A DNA stretch of 64,000 nucleotides from Neostapfia colusana (Eukaryota; Streptophyta; Magnoliopsida; Poales; Poaceae): assembly GCA_030760725.1 (NCBI GenBank), contig JASWHV010000017.1:10146959-10210958 (forward strand), in the 5' to 3' direction. The position numbers were made by a program, and so were the translations under genes. The notes beneath the pieces are model-generated. The model had not been told where the DNA came from, made no database searches, and saw nothing but the letters and a program-made list of their open reading frames with translations. Below, piece after piece: positions 31,199 to 41,712 of this stretch (within the stretch, counting starts at the first letter, position 1; each line of letters starts with the position of its first letter).

Positions 31199-34020
31199 CT
31201 AATCTCTCAAATCTCTTTTTACCGCCTCCTCCCAAGTCAACCTTGGTCGTCCTCTACCCCTCCTAATATTTTCTCTACCTCTTAAAATCCCACTGTTAAC
31301 CGGTGCTTCTGGAGGTCTCCGTTGGATATGTCCAAACCACCTAAGTCGATGTTGGACTAACTTCTCTTCAATCGGCGCCACCCCTACCTTATCACGAATC
31401 GCCTCATTCCTTATTCGGTCTCTTCTCGTGTGCCCGCACATCCACCGTAGCATTCGCATCTCTGCGACACTCATTTGTTGGACATGTTGCCGTTTAGTTG
31501 GCCAACATTCCGCCCCATAGAGCATCGCGGGTCTGATCACCGTCCTATAGAACTTCCCTTTTAGCTTTTGTGGGACTTTCCTATCACATAGGATTCCAGA
31601 GGCTTGCCGCCATTTCATCCACCCTACCTTGATCCTGTGGCAAACATCCTCGTCAATATCGCCATTGCTTTGTAATATTGATCCTAAGTATCGGAAAGAG
31701 TCCCTTCTAGGTACTATTTGTCCTTGTAGACTAACATTTCCTTCTTCACGACCAACACCACTAAAGTCACACCTCATATACTCGGTTTTAGTCCTACTAA
31801 GTCTAAACCCCTTGGACTATAAGGTTTGTCTCCATAACTCTAATTTCTTATCAACACCATCTCTAGTTTCATCTACCAGCACTACATCATCAGCAAAGAG
31901 CATGCACCAAGGGATACCCCCTTGTATATCCTTCGACACCTCATCCATCACCAAGGAAAAGATGTATGGGCTCAAAGCTAATCCTTGATGTAGTCCTACC
32001 GTGATAGGAAATGCATCAGTCTCACTATCACTTACGCGCACACTTGTCCTAACATTATTGTACATATCCTTGATAAGGGTAATGTACTTTGTTGGCACTT
32101 TATGTTTCTCTAGTGCCCACCACATAACTGACCTTGGTATCTTGTCGTACGCCTTCTCCATGTCGATGAACACCATATGCAAGTCCTTCTTCTGCTCCCT
32201 ATATCTCTCCATAAGCTGACGAAGCAAGAAAATCGCCTCCATTGTAGACCTCCCAGGCATAAAACCAAACTGGTTTTTAGTGACATTGGTCACTTTCCTC
32301 AGGCGGTGTTCAATCACTCTCTCCCAAAGCTTCATAGTATGACTCATAAGCTTAATACCTCGATAATTAGTACAACTTTGAATATCTCCTTTATTTTTGA
32401 AGATAGGTACTAATATACTTTTCCTCCATTCTTCAGGCATCTTGTTTGACCGAAAAATGTGGTTGAATAGCTTTGTGAGCCATACTATTGCGAAGTCCCC
32501 AAGACATCTGCACACCTCAATAGGGACATCGTCAGGGCTGAGGGCCTTTCCTCCTTTCATCCTCTTTAAGGCCTCCTTAACCTCAAACTCTTGTATCCTC
32601 CGCACGAACCGCCTGTTGGAGTCATCAAAGGAGTCATCCAACTCAACCATAGTGCTCCCATTTCCATCATTGAATAGCCCATTAAAGTAATCACGCCATC
32701 TATTCTTAATCTCTTCATCCTTCACTAGAATGCGGTCAGTCTCATCTTTGATGCATTTAACTTGATTGAGATCCCTCATCTTTCTCTCACGGATTTTTGC
32801 TACCTTGTATATGTCCTTTTCACCTTCTTTTGTCCCTAGTCTCTCATATAACTTATCATAGGCCTGTCCTCTTGTCTTACTCACAACCCGCCTTGCATTC
32901 TTCTTAGCCTCTTTGTACTTAAGCATGTTGCTTGCGCTTCTATCGTTATGTCAACTCTTATAACACTCCTTCTTCTCCTTAATGGCCTTTTGTACATCCT
33001 CATTCCACCATCAAGTGTCTTTATCTACAAGTTTCTTTCCCTTTGTCACACCGAACACCTCACTAGCTACATTCCTAATGCAAGTTGCCATCTTCATCCA
33101 CATACTATCTGCATCTCCATTTTCTGCCCAGGGTCCTTCTGTGATCACCCTATTTTTAAAGGATACTTGTGATTCTCCCTTCAACTTCCACCACTTTGTT
33201 CTTGTGATTTTGACACCTTTATCCCGCAAAGAACATGTATGGAAGCGAAAATCAGCTACCACAAGCTTATGTTGTGTCACAACACACTCCCCCGAGATCA
33301 CCTTACAATCTAGACACTCCCGTCTATCCTTTCTCCTAGTGAGGACAAAGTCAATCTGGCTAGAGTGTTGGGCACTACTAAAGGTCACTAGGTGAGATTG
33401 CCTCTTTCTAAAGAGGGTGTTAGCTATCAACAGATCATAGGCTACGGCAAAGTCTAGGATGCCCTTACCCTCTTGATTTCTATCGCCGCATCCAAAACCT
33501 CCATGTACTCCCTCAAATCCTAGGTTAGTTGCACCCACATGACCATTGAGATCTCCCCTATGAGGAGTTTCTCGGTTATCGGTACACTACTAACCATATC
33601 CTCCAAGTCCTCCCAAAATTGCCTCTTGCCTCTTAGCACTCATGTTGAGCCCAACTTGTGGGGCATAAGCACTAATGACGTTCAAGACAATGTCCCCAAT
33701 TACTATCTTGATTAAGATGATCCTATCTCCTCGTCTTCAAACATCCACTACTCCATCCTTAAGACTCTTATCTATTAGAACACCTACGCCATTCCTAGTC
33801 CCAGCCGAACCAGAATACCAAAGCTTGAAACCGGTATTCTCGACTTCTCTCGCCTTTTGACCCGCCCATCTAGTCTCTTGTACACAAAGGATATTTACTC
33901 GTCTCCTAATGGCAACATCTACTAACTCACGTAGCTTCCCCGTCAAGGATCCTACATTCCAACTACCCACCCGAAATCTATGTTCCTCGGCTAGCTTCCT
34001 TACGCTTTGCACCCGTCGAG
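31199..34020 (-). pseudogene. LINE endonuclease-reverse transcriptase
   Basis: Apurinic-type endonuclease: FRVGSWNVGSLTGKLREL, NILCVQETRW (about 33870-33990) and GVGVLIDKS, then GFEGVHGGFG, SSQIDFVLTRRKDRR and HKLVVADFRF. RT follows: KMPEEWRKSILVPIFKNKG, CTNYRGIKLMSHTMKLWERVIEHRL, QFGFMPGRSTMEAIFLLRQL, then the catalytic LFADDVVLVDE (about 31862-31895). The C-terminal part has FRYLGSI, AMLYGAECWPTKRQHV and the RWFGHIQRRPPEAPV ending. Breaks: frameshift or stop near 33740, a stop near 33011 and one near 31800. RTE-clade assignment rests on these motifs. Confidence 0.9.
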
Positions 34021-34021
34021 T

Positions 34022-34218
34022 AAGATGCAAAGACCCTTGCTCACTTATCACTACATCTGGGCGATGATGTAGCGCGCCACTAAGGTGATGGCGATCCGGC
34101 CCTTGCTCATTTAACACCATATCCGGGTTCCGATATGGCGCGCCACTAAGGCGGTGGCGACCCGGCCCTTGCCCACTTAACACCATACCCGGGTTCCGAT
34201 ATGGCGCGTCGCTAAGAG
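34022..34218 (-). repeat. Three 66 bp tandem repeats at the LINE 5' end
   Basis: Anchor GCGCG(C/T)C(A/G)CTAAG starts at 34072, 34138 and 34204: period exactly 66 bp, i.e. 22 codons, so the frame is kept. On the minus strand each unit reads like SGAPYRNPDMVLNEQGPDRH. It lies just upstream of the endonuclease domain. Confidence 0.88.
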
Positions 34219-34317
34219 GGTTGCGCCCCAACAAATTTCTATTGGGTTTCATTTCCATGAGAATGGCTAAGTGTAGTTGTTGGCTCACCAAGCCTATCAC
34301 AACCCCCTCCTCCTTTA

Positions 34318-34900
34318 CCCACGCGACTGACAATGTCGCTAAATGGGCAGCGGAGCTGGTGGAGTTTGAGCTGGACTTCCTTCCTCGTCATGCAGTCAAG
34401 AGCCAAGCACTGGCTGACTTTGTGGCTGAGTGGACGCCAACGAAGGCTGACCCAGGGGGCCATGAAGACGGTGAACTAGAGCGCCGAGCTCCGGCCTTCA
34501 CCGGGCCTTACTGGACGCTCTTCTTCGACGGCTCCTCGCAAAAGCAGGGGGCCGGTGCCGGCGTACTGCTTCTCATGCCATCGGGGGAGCAGTTTGGGTA
34601 TATGGTGCGTCTCAATTTCAAGACAACCAACAACATGGCAGAGTATGAAGCACTCATCTTTGGCCTAAAGACAGCCCTGTCTCTAGGCGCTCGCCAGTTG
34701 TTGGCACAGGGCGACTCCCAGCTAGTTATCAAGCAAGTTAAGGGTGAATGCTCCTGCAATGACCCACAGCTAGCTGCTTATCTGCTCTATGTGCAGATGT
34801 TGGAGAAAGACTTCCTCGCCTTGGACCTGCGCCATGTACCGCGGGCTGGCAATGCCGCAGCTGACGACCTCTCAACGAAGGCCTCGCCTCCACCGGAGCC
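34318..34900 (+). pseudogene. T archaeal-type RNase H (second RNase H, Tat hallmark)
   Basis: After KSQALADFVAEWTP comes a second RNase H: LFFDGSSQKQGAGAG (first catalytic Asp), NNMAEYEALIFGL (Glu), AQGDSQLVIKQVKGE (Asp) and VPRAGNAAADDLS (last Asp). This extra domain between RNase H and integrase is the known mark of the Tat clade. The frame is open from the LINE border to about 35042, so this is one of the better preserved parts. R and P keep this domain although they lost RT. Confidence 0.92.
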
Positions 34901-35814
34901 ACTGTGCCCGAAGGAGTCTTCGAGAGGACGTTGCTGCAGCCCACAGACCGGCCCCCCGAGCCGGGCGAAGTGGGCTGGACCAGCACCTCGAAGCTGGCGG
35001 TCCCGGCGGCCCTGCAGCCATGGACGCCGCCAAGGATCATAAGTGTCACTGGGGACTCCGTGCAACCCAGCGCTCAAGATCCAGAAGCTCAAGTCAGACC
35101 CGATGCATGGATCACGGAGATCCGGGACTACTTGAAAGACAACATCCTCCCTGATGAACGTGTATCCGCTGAACGGATCGTGCGCATGGCTAAGAGATAC
35201 GCGTTGGTAGAAGGGGATCTCAGCGAGCAAGTCGCAGCCTTTCACACGCACGCTTGTCGGTAAAGCCTTCCGGCATGGCTTCTACTGGCCGACAGCACTC
35301 CAGGATGCCGTCAAGCTGGTCGAGGGCTGTAAGGCGTGCCAGTTCCACGCCAAGCAGATCCATACACCGGCTCAGGCGGTACAGATGATCCCGCCCTCAT
35401 GGCCGTTTGCCGTATGGGGGCTGGACATCCTGGGACCATTCCCCAGAGCCGTCGGGGGATTCCGATACCTCTATGTCGCCATCGACAAGTTCACCAAGTG
35501 GCCGGAAGCCACACCAGTCGCCACCATCAACAAGCAATCCGCAGTAAAGTTCATCAAGTCGATTGTCTGCCGGTTCGGGGTCCCGAACAGAATCATCACC
35601 GACAATGGGACCCAATTCACTAGCGCAGCGTTCCAAGACTACTGCGAAGACCTCGGCATCCAGGTGTTCTATGCCTCTGTTGCTCATCCAAAGAGCAATG
35701 GGAAAGTTGAGAGGGCCAACGCCGAGATTCTTAGGGGCCTCAAGACTCGCACATATGCCAGCCTGAAGAAACATGGTGCCAATTGGGTGGATGAGCTTCC
35801 GAGCACACTATGGG
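34901..35814 (+). pseudogene. T integrase, cut by element S
   Basis: N-terminal linker (WITEIRDYLKDN, ERIVRMAKRYALVEG), zinc-binding remnants (HGFYWPTALQDAVKLVEGCKACQ), then the catalytic core: WGLDILGPFPRAVGG, IITDNGTQFTSAAF and HPKSNGKVERANAEI give D, D and E. Frameshifts lie near 35043 and 35240. The core stops at DELPSTLW, where LTR D begins (35815); the C-terminal part lies beyond the window. V's integrase fragment (25406-25576) shows what should follow. Confidence 0.9.
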
Positions 35815-36904
35815 TGTCGGTCCCTGCGATATGGGGTACCCCCGTGCACAGGGGAAAATGCCTAAGGAACTCGCCCTTCTCCGCAGGGAGAGTTCCGAAG
35901 GCGCCACGCGTCCGGCGGGGCCGGACCTCCCTCTCGTCAGAGGGAAGCTCCGGTCCTGCCATGTGGCATACAAAAGCCGGACCTCCCCTCCACGGGAGAG
36001 AGGTCCGAAGGCGCCACGTGTCCAGCAGGACCGGACCTCCCTCTCCTCAGAGAGGAGCTCCGGGCTCGCCACGTGGCCGACAGAAGCCGGATCTCCCCCT
36101 CCGCGGGGAGAGGTCTGAAGGCTCCACGTGTCCTGCGGGGCCGGACCCCCCTCTCCTCTGAGGAGGGCTCCGGGCCCGCCACGTGTCTAGCAGAAGAACG
36201 CTGCCTGCCCCCGAGCGGTAGGCAGTGGGCGTAAAGACGCCCCATACCTTGCCCGTACAAGGTATTCAAGGCCCGCGTCTTCCCAAGACACAGAGCACGC
36301 CTCTGTTAGGTGCCGTTGCGCCCAGTCGCATCACAGACTGGCACGCGGTGTCAGAGCCTGCCAGCCAATAAACGCAGCGACAAGACATCCCATGCCGCCC
36401 CCTTCGTCATCAACCACTACGGCTAGCATGCGGCATGGGCAGGGCGGCAAGACGAAGACTCAGAAGCCTTCGCCAGAGACAACGACCGGCATAACTGCAG
36501 ATACGGTAGATAACAGTCAATCTCCCCGGGACGACCTGTCGGGTCCCGGGCCCCCCTTGTAAGCCACCCGAGTCTTAGACTATAAAAGGCTCGGGTAGGC
36601 GACGTTAGCAAGGGTTCGCACTCTCGCAACTCATACGCTAGCCATTCACACCCAAGCTGTAACTCATCCTCAAGCTCAGGACTCCGGTTCTGAGCAACAA
36701 GCAATACAGCAAGCTCCATAGCTCGCCGTGGACGTAGGGTTTTATGTTCCGGTGGCCTAAACCACGTAAAACTCGCCGTGTCAAGCTCTTACTAACTCGT
36801 CCATACGCTCAAGCTCTCCGCAAGTGACTAGCCCCACCGAAAAAAGAACCTCCGCGGGCTGCCCAGTACAGGCCCGGGGGAAGTGTCGACCGAACACTTC
36901 GACA
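35815..36904 (+). repeat. LTR D: 5' LTR of S
   Basis: 1090 bp, TGTCGGTCCCTGCG to CACTTCGACA, followed by TTTGGCGCGCCAGGTAGG. CACGTG boxes at about 36017, 36071, 36126 and 36180. TATA box CTATAAAAGG near 36580. Confidence 0.95.
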
Positions 36905-36924
36905 TTTGGCGCGCCAGGTAGGGG
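36905..36924 (+). other. S primer-binding site
   Basis: TTTGGCGCGCCAGGTAGGGG, same tRNA-Arg-like site as in T and P. Confidence 0.85.
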
Positions 36925-36960
36925 GCTTTTCCCTTGCGCGACGAGTTTCCGCCGACGAAG

Positions 36961-38709
36961 ATGATCAAGCTTCCTTCAGCGGCAAACTCTCCTCCTCCGC
37001 GTTCACGGCGAACCGTGACCAGCAGGGAGTACATGTCGACGCACTCGGAACGGAGTGTGTCGGCACAAGCTGGTAGCCAGCAGCCGACTCCGGCAACGCC
37101 GACTCCGGCAATGCAGGCTCCGACCAGCGTGAGATCTTCTGCAGCGCTGAGCGTACACCATGGGGGTGCGCTAGCTGCAGCAAGAGCACTACTGCACAAC
37201 CCACCTGCTGGGGATGCGCCCCATTCAGCGACCCAGCAGTGGGTCCGCGAGGTGGACCGCCTCGTCGTCGCCGCCGCGGACCCTCGGTTTCGGCGAGGGC
37301 GATGCCCCGGCCAACCGGCTGTGTCGCTGACGCGCACGCCAACGGTTGACGGGCAGACGGCTGATTCCAGCTCCTCCAGGCTCCCGTCGACGGACATGAG
37401 AAGGGAGATGGAACGGTGCCACTTGGGCCAGGATGCCCGGGTGTACCTCGAGCGACGTCGAGAAAGGCGTCGCAACCAAGAGGCTGGCGACAGCATGACG
37501 TCGGCCTCAACCCAGCCTGGAGGGAAGATCTTCGCCACGCGAGCCCTGCCCCAGGCATACGCCGCGCAGCATATGCCACAACCATATGCACTGCAAGCGG
37601 CGCCCCCGGTCTATGGTGCAGCCTTGCCCATGCCGGAGTACACGGTGCCAAGTGCGAACCAAGCGTTCGCAGCACCAGTAACTGCGGCAACAGGAGCAGG
37701 ATGTGTGGCCCTTGCGCCCCACCTTCGCTTCGTGAGGTGGCCGTGCAAGTTTCGGCCGCACCTGCCCGAGAAGTACGACGGCAGCGTCAACCCAGCGGAG
37801 TTCCTCCAGATCTACTCCACCGCCGTACTTGCAGCAGGAGGGGATGAGGCTGTCATGGCCAACTACTTCCCCGTCGCCTTGACCGGCCCAGCCCGGTCTT
37901 GGCTCATGAATCTCCCTCAGGGTTCCATAACTTCTTGGGGAGAGCTCTGCCGGCAGTTCATCGCCAACTTCGGCAGCTCCTACACCCGTCCCGGCACGGA
38001 GCTTGACCTCCACGCCATCAAGCAACAACCTGGGGAGTCGCTGCGTTCTTTCATCCAGCGGTTCTCCCAGGTACGCAACACCATCCCGCATATTCAAAGT
38101 GCTTCTGTGGTGGTGACGTTTCGGCAGGGTGTCCGGGACGAGAAAATGTTTGAGAAGCTCGCGACCAGAGAGGTCCGCGACGTCTCTGAGCTCTTCAGCC
38201 TGGTGGACAAATGCGCCAGAGCAGCTGAAGGGCGGAACTGGCACTCTCTGCCGACCTCCGAGTCAGGAGGACAGCCCGGGTCCGGTGCTGCTGCCTATGG
38301 AGGTGGCAAGAAGGCCAAGAACCGGGGGAGTGGCAGGATGACGTCATCGTCCGCGGCTCCCGTCGCCGCAGCAGCGACGACCAGTGGATCTCGGGGGCCA
38401 CGCCCCGACAAAAGGCAGCGGCAGTCACCAGCCCTAGATACTGACCAGGGCGGGCTATGCCCCGTGCATGGCGCTGGCAACCATACCGCTGCCGAGTGCT
38501 GGGATATCCAGAGGCTCGCGGAGCGCTTCCGCAAAGGAAGGCAGCAGAGAGCTGAAGCGCCGCTCCACCCTCAGAGGGATGGCAAGCAGAAAGTCGACGC
38601 TCCAGTCAGCGCCGCCCACCAGGTGGGGTTTCAGGAGCCTCAGCGTGTCATAAAGACAGTGCATAACGGTAAGGACTCCAGCTCCGATGGTGATGGGCCG
38701 GGACGGTAG
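36961..38709 (+). CDS. S gag (intact open frame)
   Basis: 582 residues from ATG 36961 (MIKLPSAANS) to TAG, with no stop: the best preserved gene in the window. N-terminal 200 residues are Ala/Pro/Ser/Arg-rich with a highly basic LERRRERRRNQ stretch. The Retrotrans_gag capsid domain spans roughly residues 250-410 (YDGSVNPAEFLQIY, WLMNLPQGSITSWGELC, ESLRSFIQRFSQV). Next come a Gly/Ala/Lys linker and a CPVHGAGNHTAAEC knuckle of C-x2-H-x4-H-x4-C form near 500, and a Ser/Asp-rich end. Retaining gag but not pol is expected for an element that packages its own RNA and borrows enzymes. The N-terminal unit occurs once here, three times in R and P. Confidence 0.9.
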   Translation: MIKLPSAANSPPPRSRRTVTSREYMSTHSERSVSAQAGSQQPTPATPTPAMQAPTSVRSSAALSVHHGGALAAARALLHNPPAGDAPHSATQQWVREVDRLVVAAADPRFRRGRCPGQPAVSLTRTPTVDGQTADSSSSRLPSTDMRREMERCHLGQDARVYLERRRERRRNQEAGDSMTSASTQPGGKIFATRALPQAYAAQHMPQPYALQAAPPVYGAALPMPEYTVPSANQAFAAPVTAATGAGCVALAPHLRFVRWPCKFRPHLPEKYDGSVNPAEFLQIYSTAVLAAGGDEAVMANYFPVALTGPARSWLMNLPQGSITSWGELCRQFIANFGSSYTRPGTELDLHAIKQQPGESLRSFIQRFSQVRNTIPHIQSASVVVTFRQGVRDEKMFEKLATREVRDVSELFSLVDKCARAAEGRNWHSLPTSESGGQPGSGAAAYGGGKKAKNRGSGRMTSSSAAPVAAAATTSGSRGPRPDKRQRQSPALDTDQGGLCPVHGAGNHTAAECWDIQRLAERFRKGRQQRAEAPLHPQRDGKQKVDAPVSAAHQVGFQEPQRVIKTVHNGKDSSSDGDGPGR

Positions 38710-39640
38710 CCAGCTGTGGCTGCCGTCCAAGGTCAGTGGAGGCTGCGCTGCTGCGGCGTCAACCTTGGAGAAGCCCCAAGTAGTCGCAGCAGCCCAAGCA
38801 CCAATCACAATGGTGCAAAGTCGGGCCAGCCTCACCCGAGAGCACGCCTCCTTGCCTCGGTCATACCTCCCGGGGGCCGCCCAAGGTCTGTCAACCCCTT
38901 GAAGGCCTTGCCAGAAGGGGAAGACGCCTTGGGTCTTCCAAGACGAGCCCGCGACCACCTACCCCTTGAAGGCCTTAGCCAGAAGGGGAGAACTCCCCGG
39001 GGGCGCCCAGGAGAAGCTGCGCAGGACCTGATCCAGCGTGAAGATGACAACCTCGTTGACGAGACTCGGCTGCAGGTAACACCCCACAACGCACGGTCTC
39101 GGCTGCTGCTCTAGCACTACCGCCAAAGAACCAAACGCGTCAGGGACCTGCAGAAAGGCAACTTGGTGTCGCGGCACGCACTTTCCCGAGAAGGACCTAT
39201 AAACTCTCCCCAAGCCAGGATGGTCCCTTCTGAATAACGAAAGCTGCCGCCCCAGGTACACATGCCTTTCAACCGAGTGTGGGATCTGTTCCCAAAACCC
39301 TTGGCATGGAACAACACTGTAAGTCCTACTCCCCGAGCATTAGTAGAACAGGGTCATTCCCTTCTGTAATAAATCCCATATAATTTAGGAACAGCGCTTG
39401 GGGCAGCTAAGTCTCAAGGGACGGTACAGGACTACGTCCAGCTTAGCCTGGTTCCGACCCTAAGCGCGTAGAGTCTTGCTTCCCTTGTAGACGAGGCGGA
39501 TCATTGCCTCCATGTACAGCCAGAATTCCACCTATGGGCATGAACACAGAAACTTGTTCTACTTTGCTCTCTCTCATGCGCTCATTTAAATTATGCATTA
39601 ATTTTTATGATCGCACTATCTATGTATGTTCATCGTACAT
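38710..39640 (+). pseudogene. S post-gag region: pol deleted, integrase trace
   Basis: Collinear with Y 7454-8383 at high identity: GC-rich degenerate stretch, integrase C-terminal trace (YRQRTKRVRDLQKGNLVSRHALS, near 39117), then AT-richer noncoding DNA. Protease, RT and both RNase H domains are absent. The shared structure shows the deletion happened before S and Y transposed. Confidence 0.68.
39576..39616 (+). repeat. Inverted repeat / hairpin in S 3' noncoding region
   Basis: ATGCGCTCAT (39576-39585) and ATGATCGCAC (39607-39616) pair at 8 of 10 positions around an AT-rich loop with AAATTATGCATTAATTT. Confidence 0.5.
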
Positions 39641-39914
39641 CTAGCTCCCTCTCTCCCGCGCTCATCCATAGTCAGCATTCGCTATCCTACCAAGGGCGGT
39701 CGCGCTTGAGGCACCTGCCGATGGCCGAGTGAGTCTCTCGGGCCTCCCCCAGTCAGGTGTTGCGGTGCCAGTTGGTCACCTCCAGGAAAGGCCTGCGTTG
39801 TGCATGGGGGGTCCAGGGTGCGTATCCCGCTTAGCCGGCTCCGAGCCCAAAGCGTGCGCATCCTGCCCTCCGGAGGTACAGGGGAGTACAACCGCTTTGC
39901 CTGGTCATGAACCC
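39641..39914. other. S 3' noncoding spacer, left part, with R TSD
   Basis: Homologous to 21047-21316. Ends in AACCC (39910-39914), the left TSD of R. No gene. Confidence 0.75.
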
Positions 39915-41029
39915 TGTCAAAGTGTTCAGTCGACACTTCACCCGGGCCTGCACTGGGCAGCCCGCGGAGGTTCTTTTTTCGGTGGGGCTAGTCTCTAGCG
40001 GAGAGCTTGCGCAGATGGACGAGTTAGTGAGAGCTTGACACGGCGAGTTTTACGTGGTTCAGGCCGCCGGAGCGTAAAACCCTACGTCCACGGCGAGCTA
40101 TGGAGCTCGCTGTATTGCTTGCTGCTCGGGGCCGGAGGCCGGAGCTTGGGGGTGAGTTACAGCTTGAGAGTGTATGGCTAGCGTATGAGTTGCAAAGTGC
40201 GAACCAACAGGGTTCGAACCCTTGCTAACGTTGCCTACCCGAGCCTTTTATAGTCCAAGACTCGGGTGGCTTACAAGGGGGGCCCGGGACCCGACAGGTG
40301 GTCCCGGGAAGATTGTCTATTATCTACCGTATCTGCAGTTATGCTGGTAGTTGTCTCTGGCGAAGGCTTCTGAGTCTTCGTCTTGCAGCCCTGCCCATGC
40401 CGCATGCTAGTCGTAGTGGTTGATGATGGCGGGGGCGGCATGGGATGTCTTGTCGCTGTGTTTATTGGCTGGCAGGCCCTGACACCGCGCGCCAGTCTGT
40501 GATGCGACTGGGCGCAACGGCACCTGACAGAGGTGTGCTCCACGTCTCCGCGTCTTGGGAAGGCGCGGGCCTTGAATACCTTGTACGGGCAAGGTATGGG
40601 GCGTCTTTACGCCCGCTGCCTACCGCTCGGGGGCAGGCAGCGCTGTTCTGCTGGACACGTGGCGGGCCCGGAGCTCTCCTCTGAGGAGGGGGAGGTCCGG
40701 CCCCGCAGGACACGTGGAGCCTTCGGACCTCTCCCCCGCGGAGGAGGGAGGTCCGGCTTCTGTCGGCCATGTGGCGGGTCCGGAGCTCTCCTCTAAGGAG
40801 GGGGAGGTCCGGCCCCGCGGGACATGTGGCACCTTCGGAGCTCTCCCCACGGAGGGGGGAGGTCTGGCTGCTGTAGGCCATGTGGCGAGCCCGGAGCTCT
40901 CGTCTGAGGGGAGGGAGGTCCGGCCCCACTGGACACGTGGCGCCTTCGGAGCTTTCCCTGCGGAGAAGGGCGAGACCCTTAGACATTTTCCCCTGTGCGC
41001 GGGGGTACCCCATATCGCGGGTACCGACA
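39915..41029 (-). repeat. LTR E: 3' LTR of R
   Basis: 1115 bp. On the minus strand it is preceded by the polypurine tract (complement at 41030-41046). CACGTG-type array at about 40660-40950. TATA box (complement CCTTTTATAG) near 40245. Contains GGTTCGAACCC at 40211-40221, found in R/P LTRs but not in those of T or S. Confidence 0.95.
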
Positions 41030-41164
41030 GTGGCCCCCGGGCTCACCTCGGGGGAGGTAACGAGCCTGAGGTGAGGCCTTCTCCTATCCGCGCACTTTCT
41101 TGTCTTGAGTACTCCCTGTGCTGGCAGGGTCTTGACGGCTTCGGAGTTCAGCCTCTTAGGAGAG

Positions 41165-41712
41165 GGTGAAGCCTGGCATCGGAGCTCGGCCTGGCTGTGG
41201 GGGCGGAGGTCCGGAAGTCATCGGAGCACAGGTCCACGAAGGGCGTGAGGTCCGGCATCAGGGCTCGCCTCTGAAAGGAGGGCAAGGGCTGGCATTGGAG
41301 CTCAGCCCAGCTGCGGGGGCGGAGGTCCGGAAGTCGTCGGAGCTCAGGCCAGCGAGGGGCGTGAGGTCCGGAGGTCATCGGAGCTCAAGCCAGCGAAGTG
41401 CGTGAGGTTCGGCATCAGCGCTCGCCTCTGAAAGGAGGGCGAGGGCTGGCCTCGGAGCTCGGCCTGGCTGTGGAGGCGGAGTTCGGAAGTCATTGGAGCT
41501 CAGGCCAGCGAAGGGCGTGAGGTCCGGCATCAGCGCTCGCCTCTGAAAGGAGGGCGAGGGCTGGCCTCGGAGCTCTGCCTGGCTGTGGAGGCGGAGTCCG
41601 AAAGTCATCAGAACTCAGGCCAGCGAAGGGCGTGAGGCCTGGCATCAGCGCTCGCCTCTGAAAGGAGGGCGAATGCTGGCATCAGAGCTCGGCCCAGCTG
41701 TGGGGGCGAAGT
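41165..41712 (-). repeat. ~116 bp minisatellite near the 3' end of R
   Basis: About four to five imperfect units with landmarks GGAGCTCAGGCCAGCGAAGG and GCTCGCCTCTGAAAGGAGGG. Clean units start near 41482 and 41598. P has only about 1.5 units at 56880-57060. Confidence 0.85.

Larger units (their letters stand above)
30908..34317 (-). mobile_element. RTE-clade LINE, near full length, minus strand
   Basis: Non-LTR element of about 3.4 kb with an endonuclease and reverse transcriptase in one ORF, now broken. The 3' end (left side) has the standard grass RTE ending: TAGCCGACCCCAAC, then GGCTTTGGTTGTTGTTG in element orientation. The 5' end (right) begins GTAAAGGAGGAGG. A 16 bp TSD brackets it within T's RNase H. 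Because it interrupts T it is younger than T. Confidence 0.92.
25577..35814 (+). mobile_element. Element T: Tat-type element with gag and pol (part in view)
   Basis: The only copy here that retains gag, protease, RT, RNase H, a second archaeal-type RNase H and integrase, in that order. The second RNase H is diagnostic of the Tat clade. 5' LTR at 25577-26667, left TSD candidate CCGGC (25572-25576). It is split by an RTE LINE at 30908-34317 and cut in the integrase by S at 35814; the rest, with its 3' LTR, lies beyond the window. Multiple stops and frameshifts make it inactive now, but it represents the autonomous type. Confidence 0.88.
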
